A stretch of DNA of 64,000 nucleotides, taken from contig SZWC01000513.1 in NCBI GenBank assembly GCA_023375785.1, positions 191,398-255,397 on the forward strand, written 5' to 3'. Under the pieces are notes generated by a model. It was given only the letters and a program-made list of their open reading frames with translations. It did no database searches and was not told the DNA's origin. Both the position numbers and the translations under genes were made by a program. Below, one piece after another: positions 1 through 9,206 of the stretch. How positions within the stretch are numbered: position 1 is the stretch's first letter; each line of letters starts with the position of its first letter. The DNA comes from Penium margaritaceum (Eukaryota > Streptophyta > Zygnematophyceae > Desmidiales > Peniaceae).

Positions 1-58
1 CTCACTGCTGCTGATCTGCTGTGTCTCTGCTCCACAGCTTGGTGAGAACTGTCTCACT
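1..58 (-). mobile_element. Internal edge of copia-like element C (runs off window)
   Basis: This short stretch lies on the internal side of the primer binding site at 59-70. On the minus strand it would be the beginning of the internal (leader) region of an LTR retrotransposon whose body continues beyond the left edge. Nothing coding is visible in so few bases. The assignment rests only on the adjacent primer site. Confidence 0.35.
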
Positions 59-70
59 GCTCTGATACCA
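59..70 (-). promoter_or_regulatory. Primer binding site, tRNA-iMet type (element C)
   Basis: Read on the minus strand this is TGGTATCAGAGC, the standard complement of the 3' end of plant initiator tRNA-Met. The same 12 bases form the primer site of element A at 2089. It directly abuts the LTR beginning at 71, the expected arrangement for a minus-strand element. Confidence 0.6.
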
Positions 71-1265
71 TGAGAAGATGTGTGGAAGCTTCCTAGCGAC
101 ACAGTCGCCGACTAGGCGTTAGTGCCTGGTCAGACGGTGACGACAGCCACAAGTCGTGCATACAGCGGCAAGGGTCTGGCTAGGAGACACTAGGCAGAGT
201 GACAGAATGCTTCAATAGCATTTGCAGAGAGGAATGACAAATGACAGGTCCATGGCAAAAGTACCTACCGCGGTGCACAACAGGTATCGCACGCGGCAGT
301 GTAAGATCTGTCCTAAAACCACTACACAGACATGTCAGAACGCTACGCCGTCTAAACCTAGATGTGCAGGATCACGAGTCCGACGCTACAACTGGTCACA
401 TGCATGCATCTAGCATCAAACGGTGGACACACAAGGCAAGAACATGCAAATCGGGCCCACGGCCAGTCCACCGAAAAACTCTTGCGTGTTGTAGAAAAAC
501 TATAGGAGGTCCCGGGTAGCGTCCAGAGCTCTGGAACGGTCGTCGGTCAGCTCTAAGCTGGTAGTCCGCCACCAGATGACGCATCGGTATCACCAGGGTC
601 CGCGTTAGGGATCTGCACGAGTATGGACATGGTCGAGTGATCACAGTAAACTGTACAGGTCGACAGGAACGTCACAAATCACAACACCAATGGCAGTGTA
701 GCACACTACACTACTGCTGATGCCTTGGGTGGTGCAGCTCATAGGAACAAAATGGTGTTGTTGATTTTGTAGGTGTAAGATCACGTTGCACTGGATGTCT
801 GAGAGTGCAAGCATTTGTACCCAAAGAGAAGGCCGTGGACGAATGCTAATGCCTCAAAAATGATTGTTGTTGTAGCTAATTCTTTAGTGGAGCAGCTATA
901 GCAAAGTGAGCTGGGACTTGCGGCTATGAGAAGTGTGACGGCAGAGATGGGAAATTGTCGCTGAGTAGTGGTCGGATCCACAACGTCCCCTGAATTTGGA
1001 GTGTGGGTAGGGTGGTTTCCACCACCTGCCCTGATACAAGTAGTTATCAGTTCAGCTTGCTAAAATCATGGTCATCGCATAACAGAGGTGCAATGTCATG
1101 AGAAGAGTCCCACAGAAGACACGCCATGGTTGTAGAGGATACTACCATTCCTTGTTCAAGCATTAGTGAAAGACGATGAGTAACAGTGGTTGCATAGCAA
1201 GAGCCGGTGAGCATGATGTCGACCATGCAAGCGGCACGTCAACCTCAATACCACACTGCCAACCA
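71..1265 (-). repeat. 5' LTR of minus-strand element C (candidate)
   Basis: The LTR is inferred from the primer site at its right-hand plus-strand start and from a TG...CA outline: it begins TGAGAAG at 71 and ends CCAACCA at 1265. Read on the minus strand it starts TGGTTGGC, very like the start of element A's LTR (TGGTTGGTG). It contains the small hairpin GGTGG-TTT-CCACC near 1010, reminiscent of the hairpin in the LTR of B. The partner LTR is outside the window, so length and right boundary are inferred. No convincing gene lies in it; the short open frames have no recognisable motif. Confidence 0.4.
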
Positions 1266-1271
1266 GGGGTC

Positions 1272-1276
1272 AAGCC
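1272..1276. repeat. Target site duplication, left of element A (AAGCC)
   Basis: AAGCC precedes the A LTR start. At the far end, LTR A finishes ...TTTTAGCA and is followed by AGCC, so four or five bases are shared depending on how the final A is assigned. This is consistent with a short target duplication that has lost one base. Confidence 0.5.
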
Positions 1277-2088
1277 TGGTTGGTGTATGGGCTTTGAGCT
1301 GTCATGTAGTCCTGTGTAGAGAGAGCCTCCTAGCTTGTGCTAATTGTTCTCCAGTTGCTACCTTACGCCCTCTGTGATATGTGTGATGCATTGTAGCAGC
1401 TCAGTTCATGCGTGCATGTCTGATAGATTTTTCTCAGTGGTCGAGACCCGGGCACTTGGTGGCTTGTGCCAGTGCTCCGGGAGACCCCATAGAGGTTGAC
1501 TGCATATTGTCTCTGACAGGTTGTACACTCTCTCTGTGGTCGAGACCCAGGTACACGGTGGTTTGTATCAGTACCGTGGGATACCCATCACCAATCATCG
1601 AGTCCTGTGATTGAGGCCTTCTGTCAGACAGGTGTAGCCTGCATGTGGCTAAGACCCGGACGTCCGGTTACATGTTCCAGCGTCTTGGGAGGCCTGAACT
1701 TGCCTAGCTTGGCTAGACCGTGATGCTAGTGTGTCACCGTATAGTCTGGTTGTGTTTGGGGTATATTGGATATTTTCCTATTGGTCGAGACCCAGGCACA
1801 CGGTTGACTGTTCCTGTGCCTCGGGAGACCTCCAGTTTGTGTTTTTGTGTTCTGGGACATGTGTATTCCCTGTCCGTGCCCTTTGGTGCGGCGGGGATGA
1901 CGGAGCCTGGTGGACTAGCCACCAGTGTCCAATACACAAGCTCGTCGTATGGCTCATTGTACTCTCTCCTTGATTCTTAATTCATTTGTTGCAGACAGCC
2001 AAATCTTGGCGCTGCATTTCCCTCGCTCACCACCAGAGCACATGTCTCTTCCAACATGGGCCTTGCATGCCCTAGACTCGTTTTAGCA
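1277..2088 (+). repeat. 5' LTR of element A
   Basis: The 812-bp LTR starts TGGTTGGTG and ends TTTTAGCA, with the primer site immediately after. It matches the split right LTR along its whole length, with roughly 7 percent mismatches over the first 135 bases by hand count. It contains four diverged copies of a motif of about 50 bp beginning GGTCGAGACCC, described separately. Confidence 0.88.
1439..1833 (+). repeat. Four copies of a palindromic GGTCGAGACCC motif in LTR A
   Basis: Copies start at about 1439, 1538, 1647 and 1783. Each has the outline GGTCGAGACCCGGGCAC, a spacer of 10-20 bases, then GTGCCTCGGGAGACC, so the two halves are partly complementary and could form a stem. The third copy is the most diverged (GGCTAAGACCCGG). 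All four recur in the right LTR (15964-16360). Repeated palindromes in LTR regulatory regions are known in some plant copia lineages; a transcription-factor or packaging role here is inference. Confidence 0.7.
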
Positions 2089-2105
2089 TGGTATCAGAGC
2101 ACAGG
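2089..2105 (+). promoter_or_regulatory. Primer binding site of element A (tRNA-iMet)
   Basis: TGGTATCAGAGC begins one base after the LTR end and is complementary to the 3' end of initiator tRNA-Met. Confidence 0.88.
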
Positions 2106-2407
2106 GAGGCCATGTGAGCAGCAAAGCAGCAGATAAGACTGGAACTGCGGCTGAGGTGTGCCATTTGGCGCCACGCAGGCACAAGGGTGCGAGAAGCAAC
2201 AAACGTGCCTGTGACAACAGCAGACGTACCTACATCGCATCAAGGACGTCATCCAATCAAGTGTTAGTTTAGAGCCGATAGCAAGATTACCGGGTACTAC
2301 CGCGACTCTTTTTTAGGCGGCACAAGCAAACATCACCCGCCGACAGCAGCGACCCCACTCATTTTCTTTGATTGAATCGTGTGATTTGTGAGTGAACGAG
2401 GTTACCC

Positions 2408-2590
2408 GTGTGCCAGCAGCATGCAAGCAGCCGGCACAAACAGCAAGCAAGTAGCGTGCAAGCAGTGTGCAAGCAGCGTTCAAGCAACGTGCAAGCAGCG
2501 TGCAAGCAACATGCAAGCAGCGTGCAAGCAGCGTGCAAGCATCATGCAAGCAGCGTGCAAGTAGCGTGCAAGCATCTTGCACAAACAACA
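2408..2590 (+). repeat. 11-bp minisatellite (GCGTGCAAGCA units)
   Basis: About fourteen degenerate units of GCGTGCAAGCA run from about 2445 to 2582, with looser copies on both sides. Because 11 is not divisible by three, all three plus frames carry Gln/Ala/Ser/Cys-rich open stretches, and the minus strand carries Ala/Cys/Leu-rich ones. These open frames are consequences of the repeat, not genes. Confidence 0.8.
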
Positions 2591-3240
2591 TTGCAAGCAG
2601 TGTGCGAGCAGCTCTTACCGAGCACGCGTGTATCTACGGGTGTGTTTGCAGCAGGCACAAGCAGCCTGCAGCAGCCAGCAACACCAGCACCAGCACCACA
2701 CAGCAGCGTGCAATCAGCTGCAGCCAAAACCGCATGCAGCAGCAGCAACAGGGTCAGCAACGTAGCAGCTTGCACATGCAGACAGCAGCAGCAAGCTAGT
2801 ACACTGCACTTGCATAATGCAACCCGAAGTTGTGTAGCCTGCACCTAGCTAGCAGTAGCAGCAGCAGTAGCACACGCGAGTAGTTGAAGTAGGATAGCGC
2901 AGCAACTACAGCTAGGTGTGGTAGCCATGCCTGCGTGTATCAGCAACTGTAGCTTGCAGTCCTGGCAGGCGACGTGTCCTGCACTGAGCACCTCACGATT
3001 GCTCAGCCAGCAGCGAGCAGCAGATGATGCAGCAAAGCAAGCAGCAGCAGCACTGCGCACACATCAACTGAAAAGGTGCATTGCGTGCGAGCAACAACCG
3101 TAGCAGCAGCCTGGCACAGCTTGCCAGCACTGGCGCAAGCAGCGAGTAGTGGCTGCTGCGTTGCGCACTTTGCGCGATTACTAGCTTCAGCATCAGCAGC
3201 AGCAGCGGCAGCGACATCGCATTGCAGCAGCCGATGACGT
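2590..3240 (+). repeat. CAG/GCA-rich low-complexity stretch in element A
   Basis: Imperfect CAGCAG, GCAGCA and related triplets dominate this part of the leader of element A. Open frames on both strands are Ala-, Gln- or Leu-rich by composition. No start context, conserved domain or splice logic supports a gene. Confidence 0.6.
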
Positions 3241-3278
3241 ATTTGCCTAGGCCTTCCCCTCTCTTGCCCTTGACTCTG

Positions 3279-3887
3279 GCCCTGAACCGATGCAAGAATC
3301 ATTGATTTTGATTCTAGGGTTCATTAATTTCCCTCTCGATCTTTGATTTTTGGTTGATTCTACGTGTATGTGGGAAACGGTTCAAATCAGCGGGACTGCG
3401 ACTTGGAACCTATCAATTTCGCGCTATTCGATGTCCGAGTTTCACGGACATCGACCCTGATTTTTCGGAAGAACGTCGCTCGTCACCCGGTGCATAGAGC
3501 ATGACATCACGGTGCGTACAAAGTGCTCGTTTTTTCCCTTGGAACGACGTGTCAAGAAAACGCATCTCAACACGTTGATGTGTGAGTAGATTCGGTAAAA
3601 CATGGCTTGAAAAATGTTTTCTGGTAAACGTCTACATGCCAGGCATTCGGAATGATTTGTGCTGTTTCCGCAATCAGGACGTTTCCCACACATTGGAAAG
3701 CATACCACGTAGACCGGCATCAGGTTAACTTCCTAGGAAATCAGCGGGAGTCGTTTGATTCCTCCTTCGCTTTCGTCAAGTTTTTTGGCGGATTCGGGAA
3801 CAGTTGCGAGATCTCGCGAATTTTTTGCATGTCCCCTCCTGCCTATCTACCATGAAATCAAAATCAAAATCAATGCATCGGTTCAGG
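3279..3887. repeat. Foldback/MITE-like inverted-repeat insertion inside element A
   Basis: The left arm at 3279-3313 (CCTGAACCGATGCA followed by ATTGATTTTGATT after a short extra piece) recurs in inverted orientation at 3862-3887. A second inverted pair lies inside it: CTACGTGTATGTGGGAAACG at about 3358-3380 against the complement of 3675-3715. The unit of about 608 bp is AT-richer than the surrounding leader. No transposase is present and no clear target duplication was found. Confidence 0.55.
3429..3453. repeat. Perfect 9-bp hairpin
   Basis: CGATGTCCG and CGGACATCG flank a seven-base loop (AGTTTCA) within the left half of the foldback insertion. Confidence 0.8.
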
Positions 3888-3912
3888 CCCTCTTTCTCCT
3901 ACTCGCTCTCGC

Positions 3913-5490
3913 TTGCTACCATGTACTCTTTCTCGCGGCCCTGCTAACGTCACGGTCTGCACATTGCTGTGGCGAAATTCACCCACGACCTCGCGTGGGT
4001 GCAAAATCACCCACGCGATCGTGGGTGGTTTCCGGTCGCACTTCCATTCTCCATGCCGGATTTGTTCTAGCCACTTCATTCAACAAAAACCTTACCCCGC
4101 AGGAACAATCGAAATAAACCTGGGTCTTTTCGATCGTCCAGCGGGTATTCCTGTAACCTTTTGTAGAACCGAGCATCCATTTTGTTTTACTATTTTTTCT
4201 TCTTTTCTTCTTCTTATTGAAGGGGAGGCACTTTTGCATTCTTTTCTTTTTCCTCCTTTTCAGCACAAGTACGTCTACCGTGCACCACAGCCCTTTTATT
4301 CATTAGTCCATTCCAAACCCTTCCCTTTCATTTTGCACCACCTAGGGATAGTGAAAGAACCTCTCACGTCATCACATCTCATCATCCCTCTCGACACGAT
4401 GTTGCCGTGGCCAGGGCGACCTCTTGGCCCTTACCTCACACAGGGATTTTCTCCCTCACCCACTGATAGTATCTTGCACTCTCACCCTCTTCATCTGCGA
4501 CCCTCAGACTCACTGAGGCCGCCGCCGGGACCACCACCACGTGGTCACCCCGGCAATGTGCTCCCGTGGTTGTTTTCTCCACTGTCGGGCCACAGTCACT
4601 CCCACCACGTGTTGCCTTCCGGCACAGTGCTTCTACCACCAGCACCACCACCTCATGGTGGTACTGGTCAGTCACTCCTGTGGTCGGTTTCTTCACCACT
4701 AAGAGAGAGCTTTTTCCTAGATCCGTCGTTTCACCAGCCTACCGGTGCAATGACGCGGACATCACCCTCTCATGGGTCCACGAGACAGCCTCCTCTGTAG
4801 TGAGCTTCTACTTCTTCACCACCACCTCTACATGCCTCCGCATGTCATCAGCCTGACGGCTTAGTGCCCGGACCATCTCCACCTTCTGGTCATTCTTCTC
4901 CGTGGTCCATCTCGTCACCACCAAGACAAGGTGTTCTTCACACGCATCGGCATCATCCGTCACCTTCAGGGGCCGATGTGCGGCTACCAGCACCTCCTTC
5001 TGTTGATGCTACCCTCTAGCCGCTCCCGTGGTCGGTTGCTACACCGCAAGGACACTGCATTCTCCATCCTCACCACCATGACTCTCAGAGGATTGGTCAC
5101 CTTCTTCCACGACAGGATCCAACTTTTGTGGATTTGCCTGCCACTTTTGTGGCGATGGATGCCACGGTTGGCGCCAGTGTCACTTGCGCCCCAGTGGGTG
5201 GCATCCACCCTGGGTCACGCCTCGCGAGTTCCCTCACATACCATAGCAGACAGACCTACCTCATTTGTCAGTTCATCACACCGGCGCTCTTGCTGTCCTG
5301 CACACCGAGCTCTAGAGTCTGCGACAGATGATGTAGCACATCACGGACCATCTCTTCACACATCGGATTGACTCTTCATGTACACCATCGTCCTCATCTT
5401 CCTCATCTTCTTCTGAGGGACCTTCCCCGGCTGCACTGGACCTTCCGGCTCAGTCTACAGCTATTCTCTCCATCCTCCGCTCCACTGGTG
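3913..5490 (+). other. Pro/His/Ser-rich open stretches in element A, no gene recognised
   Basis: Open frames at 3913-4800, 4566-4856 and 4931-5371 are rich in Pro, His, Ser and Leu because the DNA is dominated by CCACCA, CCTC and CACC words. They overlap in different frames and no frame carries a known domain, a retroviral motif or a convincing start. They may be relics of one long low-complexity ORF of element A broken by frameshifts. Confidence 0.35.
3981..4027. repeat. Two adjacent GTGGGT hairpins
   Basis: ACCCACG pairs with CGTGGGT across six bases (3981-4000). CACCCACG pairs with CGTGGGTG across four bases (4008-4027). The arms are interchangeable between the two stems, so a longer alternative fold is possible. 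Confidence 0.75.
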
Positions 5491-5492
5491 TC

Positions 5493-6725
5493 ATGCCCCC
5501 TCTCATTCAGCCTCCAGCTCATCAACATTGCCGTCGCCTTGCGCGTCATGCTCGTCTCGTCTCTGGCACGTCTTCATCTCCACCGGCTTTTATCGTTGCA
5601 CCGGCTAAGGGGGGGTGTGCGCTTCCGCCCACTTCAACATCGACCATGTCAGTGAGCACCGAGAATCGAGCAGGAGCACCTGGCACTGCATCAAACACAT
5701 CCACACTGTCTACATCCACGCTTCCCGCATCCTGTATAGTACCAGCTACATTTGTTGGTACAGCTACACCTACTACACCAGTTGTCCCACCTGTTGCATT
5801 GCCAGCAGCAGCATTCTCTGTAGTTTCTACATCTTTAGCAACAGTATCAGCATCAGACACATCCACACAGCCTATATCCACACTTCCCACATCCTTGACA
5901 GTACCAGCTGCATTGGCTGGTACAATTGCAATTGTAGCACCAGCTGTAGCAGCAGTGACAACTGTCCCAGCGGCACCATCTGCTCCATCCACTTCAACAT
6001 CTGCTACATCCACAACGTCATCGGCATCAGCCTTTCCTGTAGCATGCGCTTCATTCATAGCACCAGCTACATCAGTTGTGAAAGCTGCTCTAGCGGCACC
6101 AGTTGCTTCATCTCTCACTACAGTCACATCATCAGGTTCCTCTCTAGTGTTAGCTTCTTCCATCGACTACACCATTTGTATCTGGTGCCTCTACGGCGCT
6201 TTCATCTTCCACACCAGCCTTGTTAGCCACGTTGGCTGCACTGACCATGTCGTCTTCACCAGATGCACCAACTCAATCACTGGAGTCGACGTCTTCATCA
6301 GGATCCTGTGCATGGATGGTAGCGGCACCTTTAGGATCATCATCTACTCCAGATGTTGCATCAGCTTCGTCTTCTGCCTCAACAACAGCGCCTACGTCCT
6401 CTATAACATCACCTTCTGGGACATCATCTGCATCCACTATATCGACATCATCTATAGCACCTACAGCATCAGTTGTGTCTACTGTATCATGAGCACGAGC
6501 TGCATCACCACCGCCAGCTTCACCCTTAGCATCAGCTGCATTGGCAACATCTGCTGTAGCGGCAGCATCTGTTGCATCAGCAGCATCGGCTTCATCAGCA
6601 GCATCAGCTACTTTGGCAGCATCAGCTACATCATCAGCAACATCCACATCAGCAGCCTCAGCGACATTGACTACATCCACTGCTTTTTCTCTTCCCTAAG
6701 TTGTCAGCGATTATGTAACAGCTGA
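5493..6725 (+). pseudogene. Ser/Thr/Ala-rich low-complexity ORF remnant of element A
   Basis: From about 5640 to 6160 this frame encodes a long Thr/Ser/Ala/Val/Pro-rich chain with blocks such as VPAALAGT and TSTLPTS. After about 6165 it becomes Cys/Ile/Tyr-rich, while the Ser/Thr/Ala composition continues in another frame (6220-6492). That indicates a frameshift of roughly one base in the 6165-6220 interval. The DNA is built from imperfect ACATCC/GCATCA triplets, which keeps several frames open, including long Asp/Ala-rich ones on the minus strand. No domain is recognised. It may be an element-specific extra ORF or simple triplet expansion. Confidence 0.35.
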
Positions 6726-7440
6726 TAGAGACACCATTCTGCCGTCTGAGATCTTGGAGGGGGCATTGGAGTCTTGCCCACCTATGGTAGTGAGTGCAGG
6801 GTCAGTGCCCTTCACCAGGTTGGCAGCACATAGTCATTCCTGTCTGAGATGCCGAGCTGAGGAGGATGAGACTCGCTGCTAGATCAGTGCGTAGGAGACT
6901 TACGTTGCTACCATCCGAGAGACATTGTCCGGAGACACCCCTCCACCACAGGATGCTCCCGGTGACATCTTTGCTGGGTACATGGGTGAGTTGGTCACTG
7001 CGCAGGGGTACCTGCGGTCGTTGGAGTGTTCAGCTTCTACATCGCCTACAGTGACGAGCTCTCCACACACAGCACCAGAGTCAGCTGGTTAGCACCTCTG
7101 GCAGCTGCCACATGTGGGGGTTCCAGCCTCTTCCCCCTCTCCTGACCGTCTAGCAATCGACAGCGTCTTCTCCACTCATGCACCCTCAGAGTCCGATCAG
7201 AGTGAGACCCTGGACCTTGCCAGCTGGGATCTCTCGCAGCCGCCAGGAGTGTGAGGTGAGACCGAGTTGCCTTTCTCACATTACTCCGGAGCTGGTGAGT
7301 GATTTGTGTTGGACAGTGTAGGAGTGAGTTGTGCACATGGTAGCTATCTCACCCTCATTTTCCTTTCCTTGCTGACGTTTTAATAACCAGAGCCACTCTC
7401 ACATCTAGCCATTACTTGATTGTTCTCCCTAGATCGTTTA
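6726..7440 (+). other. Non-coding 3' internal region of element A
   Basis: No coding motif is visible on either strand between the low-complexity ORF and the polypurine cluster. It reads as untranslated 3' internal sequence of element A. Confidence 0.5.
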
Positions 7441-7445
7441 GACTA

Positions 7446-7624
7446 GGGGGGACAAACTGCTCTCTACAGCCGACAGCTTTGTGGCCTCCTACATACAGGG
7501 GGAGCATGCTTATCTGTAGACACAGGTGTTTGAGTTCATGTCCCCAGAATTCTCTCATTGAGGGGGAGTGTACTTACCCTCCAATCTGGTGCCCTTGTTG
7601 ATAGCTCTTACAGCCCAGGGGGAG
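7446..7624 (+). promoter_or_regulatory. Multiple polypurine tracts before the 3' LTR of A
   Basis: Four G-rich tracts occur at about 7446, 7497, 7560 and 7617, each a variant of AGGGGGA(G) and spaced about 50-63 bp apart. The last (AGGGGGAG, 7617-7624) abuts the LTR and is the expected plus-strand primer. Extra upstream copies are a trait reported for Sirevirus-type Ty1/copia elements. Element B has only the single adjacent tract. Confidence 0.7.
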
Positions 7625-7759
7625 AGTTGGTGTATGGGCTTTGAGCTTTCATGTAGTCCTGTGCAGAGAGAGCCCCCTAGCTTGTGCTAATTGTTCTTCA
7701 GTTGCTACCTTACTCCCTCTGTTATATGAGTGATGCATTCTAGCAGCTCAGTTCATGCG
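7625..7759 (+). repeat. 3' LTR of element A, first part (135 bp)
   Basis: This matches 1277-1412 of the left LTR, from TTGGTGTATGGG to TTCATGCG. The match stops exactly where element B begins and resumes at 15937. Confidence 0.92.
7755..7759. repeat. Target site duplication, left of element B (ATGCG)
   Basis: ATGCG here and ATGTG at 15932-15936 flank element B. The intact LTR A reads ATGCG followed by TGCATGTC, so the right copy carries one C to T change. Confidence 0.88.
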
Positions 7760-8265
7760 TGTTGATTTGTGTTGAGTACCACAAGGTGACCTCTGGCCTC
7801 GTTGCACGCTCACCTCACTGTTGCAGGTGACTGATCACTGGAGAAAGAGACGTTCCTCTAGCCACTTCACCGTGATGACGTCAGCTTCACGTTAGACAAT
7901 CTCTTGGCTCAGTCAGCAGGGAATTACAGAATCTTCTTGAGTTTGCATACAATTTGCTTGTGTATGGTGGAATTGTGTGGTGCCCACCGGGTACATACTC
8001 AAACAGGCCTAGTCAGGGTGCTGGGATAACTTTGTGGTCGAGTGGTGACTTTTCACCACCTACGAGTGCAGCGAGCTTGAGCAAGCTCGTTGCTCGCTTG
8101 CTCGCTGCGTCTCTCGCATCCTCGCTTCCAACACCTCTGTCGCGTGTGTCTCACTTACACTTGGCCATTTTTCTTGACTTCCACGCATGACCCACCATGG
8201 CTTGACCTAATTCTTGAGTCCCTTGCCATGTAAGCTCTTCTAGTTGTTAGTCTTGACTACTTACT
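7760..8265 (+). repeat. 5' LTR of element B
   Basis: It starts TGTTGATTTG and ends ...CTTAC(T), aligning without gaps to 15426-15931. It contains the hairpin GTGGTGA-CTTT-TCACCAC (8042-8059) and, just downstream, a GCAGCGAGC / GCTCGCTGC inverted repeat, both conserved in the right copy. The last base differs from the expected A. Confidence 0.93.
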
Positions 8266-8272
8266 GGTATCA
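8265..8272 (+). promoter_or_regulatory. Primer binding site of element B
   Basis: TGGTATCA follows the LTR end, matching the core of the initiator tRNA-Met complement. The following bases diverge from the full consensus. Confidence 0.78.
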
Positions 8273-9206
8273 AATCCTCCTACGTGGAAGCCGGACGGCG
8301 GATCGACCTGCCGTCCACGCATTCTGGGCCGAACCCGCGGCTGCCACTCTTGGCATCACATGCTCACACTACCGTCGTGGGCTGCGCGGCTCACTCTCTA
8401 GTTGCACTGGGGGAGACTCACACTCAGGAAGGCCTTCTTCTGGCTACCCTTCGTCTTTCTTGGCAGCCGACCTCCTTGCCTCAACCACGGCCTCTCCTCT
8501 CTTGGCGACGGACCCCCCTGCGGCAGGCATCCCACTCTGGACCTGTCTTCCTCTCACCTCTTCCGCGGCACCTCCTCTCTCCACAGTGCCAGCGAGAAGC
8601 ATCTGCAGACCCTCCACAGAGACGACCAATCCCACTGCCACCTCGGTGCCTACTCCTCACTGAACGGCATCCGCACCTTCCATCCGTGCCTCACGTACGT
8701 GCCTATCAGTAGCAACGGCAGCTGACTGCCAAGCTCCACATCAAAAGCCCGGCAGCCCGGCAGCACAGCAGCAGAGCAAAGCGGTTGCGACAGCAACACA
8801 GAGCAGCAGCAGAAGCGGCACCGCAGCTGCCATTCCAAGTGCTGTAGTGTCAGCGGTAGCGGCCATAGCTACGGCCACACCCCACGGCCAGGGCTATCAC
8901 AGCAACAAGCCGCACTGCTGGCAGCACCACCATCTACACTGCGCCAGCAGCTACATCTCCCACGGCAGCCTTAGTTTGCATTGGCAGCCGCAAGCCGCAG
9001 ATCGACTACGACCACGCAGTGAAGTCGATGGGAGTCGTGCCACTCTTGAGCGCGACGGCAGCAGCAGCATCTATCACTGACACGCACGCACCACTACAGT
9101 GGTGTGCGTTGCCAACCTGGCTTCCTTGAAGCTGCTGGGTGTGGCATCTTCTAGTGAGCACCACGAGGAGTGACCGACGCATCAGTCCAGTTGCTGGAGA
9201 GACGGC
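8273..9206 (+). other. Leader of element B, no gene recognised
   Basis: The sequence between primer site and the Ala-rich ORF has several overlapping short open frames (for example 8284-8712) without recognisable motifs, and CAGCAG-rich patches near 8750-8850. I see no supportable gene here. Confidence 0.5.

Noticed and set aside
1439-1833. Pol III (tRNA-like) promoters from GGTCGAGACCC resembling a B box
   Set aside because: The second base does not fit GWTCRANNC, no matching A box lies at the usual distance, and the palindrome explains the conservation better.
2408-2848. Gln/Ala/Cys-rich plus frames as a repeat protein
   Set aside because: The 11-bp unit cycles through all three frames, so open frames are expected by composition.
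3913-4800. 295-residue plus frame as a host gene
   Set aside because: It lies wholly inside element A's internal region, is Pro/His/Ser-rich low complexity, and overlaps open frames on both strands.
5546-6163. 205-residue minus frame rich in Asp, Ala and Val
   Set aside because: It is the complement of the triplet-repeat DNA of element A, with no motif, and several other frames over the same bases are equally open.
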